Below are positions 5,093 through 5,326 of a stretch of 5,326 nucleotides of DNA, in pieces. Below the pieces are notes generated by a model. That model made no database searches. It was not told where the DNA came from and saw only the letters and a list, made by a program, of their open reading frames with translations. Position 1 is the first letter of the stretch. Each line of letters starts with the position of its first letter. Made by a program: the position numbers and the translations under genes. The stretch is from Chlorobiota bacterium (GTDB lineage: Bacteria; Bacteroidota; Bacteroidia; Bacteroidales; B39-G9), in NCBI GenBank assembly GCA_030632095.1, contig DAOVJU010000283.1, positions 1 to 5,326 on the forward strand, read 5' to 3'.

Positions 5093-5326
5093 AAAAGTTA
5101 TGTGTTAATGATTTAAAAACTAATTCAATGTTACCCGAAGTCCATGCGAATACAAAAAGGCTAATCCAAAAATTCATGAGAATAATTAAAAGAATGCCAT
5201 ACCATGAAAAGGATAATGCCTCATAATTGTTCGCCAGGATTTGTTTTATCACAATGGCAATAAAGCAACCATAAGAAATAATTATAATTACATTTAGTTG
5301 TTGGAGGTCGAATATCGACCAAATGG
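5073..5326 (-). CDS. Membrane protein, C-terminal 83 residues (runs off right edge)
   Basis: A minus-strand frame is open from the right edge (first whole codon at 5324-5322) to a TAA at 5073-5075, giving the last 83 residues of a longer protein. Two hydrophobic stretches, about visible residues 11-30 (NVIIIISYGCFIAIVIKQIL) and 43-62 (GILLIILMNFWISLFVFAWT), are clear membrane spans, joined by a short polar loop; a tail of about 20 residues ends NFYEFNGF. The stop overlaps the start of the 99-residue gene by 20 bp, so it belongs to the same operon and is translated just before it. I do not recognise the family. It is likely an inner-membrane component of the same system. The other two frames on this strand hit stops within this stretch, which supports the reading. 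Confidence 0.7.
   Translation of the reverse strand, partial: IWSIFDLQQLNVIIIISYGCFIAIVIKQILANNYEALSFSWYGILLIILMNFWISLFVFAWTSGNIELVFKSLTHNFYEFNGF

Overview
The window looks like an AT-rich chromosomal or island segment from a member of the Bacteroidota. The evidence is low GC, starts with almost no Shine-Dalgarno sequence, two candidate promoters close to the Bacteroidota -33 TTTG / -7 TAnnTTTG pattern, and a DUF4407-type membrane protein. No RNA gene, CRISPR array or complete insertion sequence was seen.

Left part (1-829, minus strand): the 5' end of a small unrecognised gene that runs off the left edge, then a complete 189-residue serine recombinase of the resolvase/invertase type with catalytic Arg7, Ser9, Asp64, Arg65 and Arg68 and a C-terminal helix-turn-helix. 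Middle part (830-2335): a very AT-rich stretch with one orphan plus-strand gene (1153-1758, 201 residues, no family recognised), divergent from the recombinase. It is flanked by gene-free DNA with several short perfect inverted and direct repeats, the densest at 2020-2084.

Right part (2336-5326, minus strand): a tightly packed cluster transcribed right to left. In order it holds the C-terminal part of a membrane protein running in from the right edge, a 99-residue acidic protein, a 482-residue papain-like cysteine peptidase with a C-terminal membrane anchor, and a DUF4407 membrane/coiled-coil protein. The first two gene junctions overlap and the third gap is 5 bp, so this is almost certainly one operon, with its promoter beyond the right edge.

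The most interesting feature is that the 99-residue protein and the N-terminus of the peptidase share a helical, helix-hairpin-helix-like domain (FNIYTIGQLLGA versus FRIETIEQLIGA, both proteins starting at an MNST). The peptidase has no signal peptide and carries a very basic stretch just before its single membrane span, which predicts a cytosolic protease tethered to the inner membrane. I infer a membrane-tethered protease system in which the small protein recruits or regulates the peptidase through like-to-like domain contact, with DUF4407 and the edge protein as membrane partners. Its biological role (defence, cell death, stress proteolysis) cannot be decided from this sequence.
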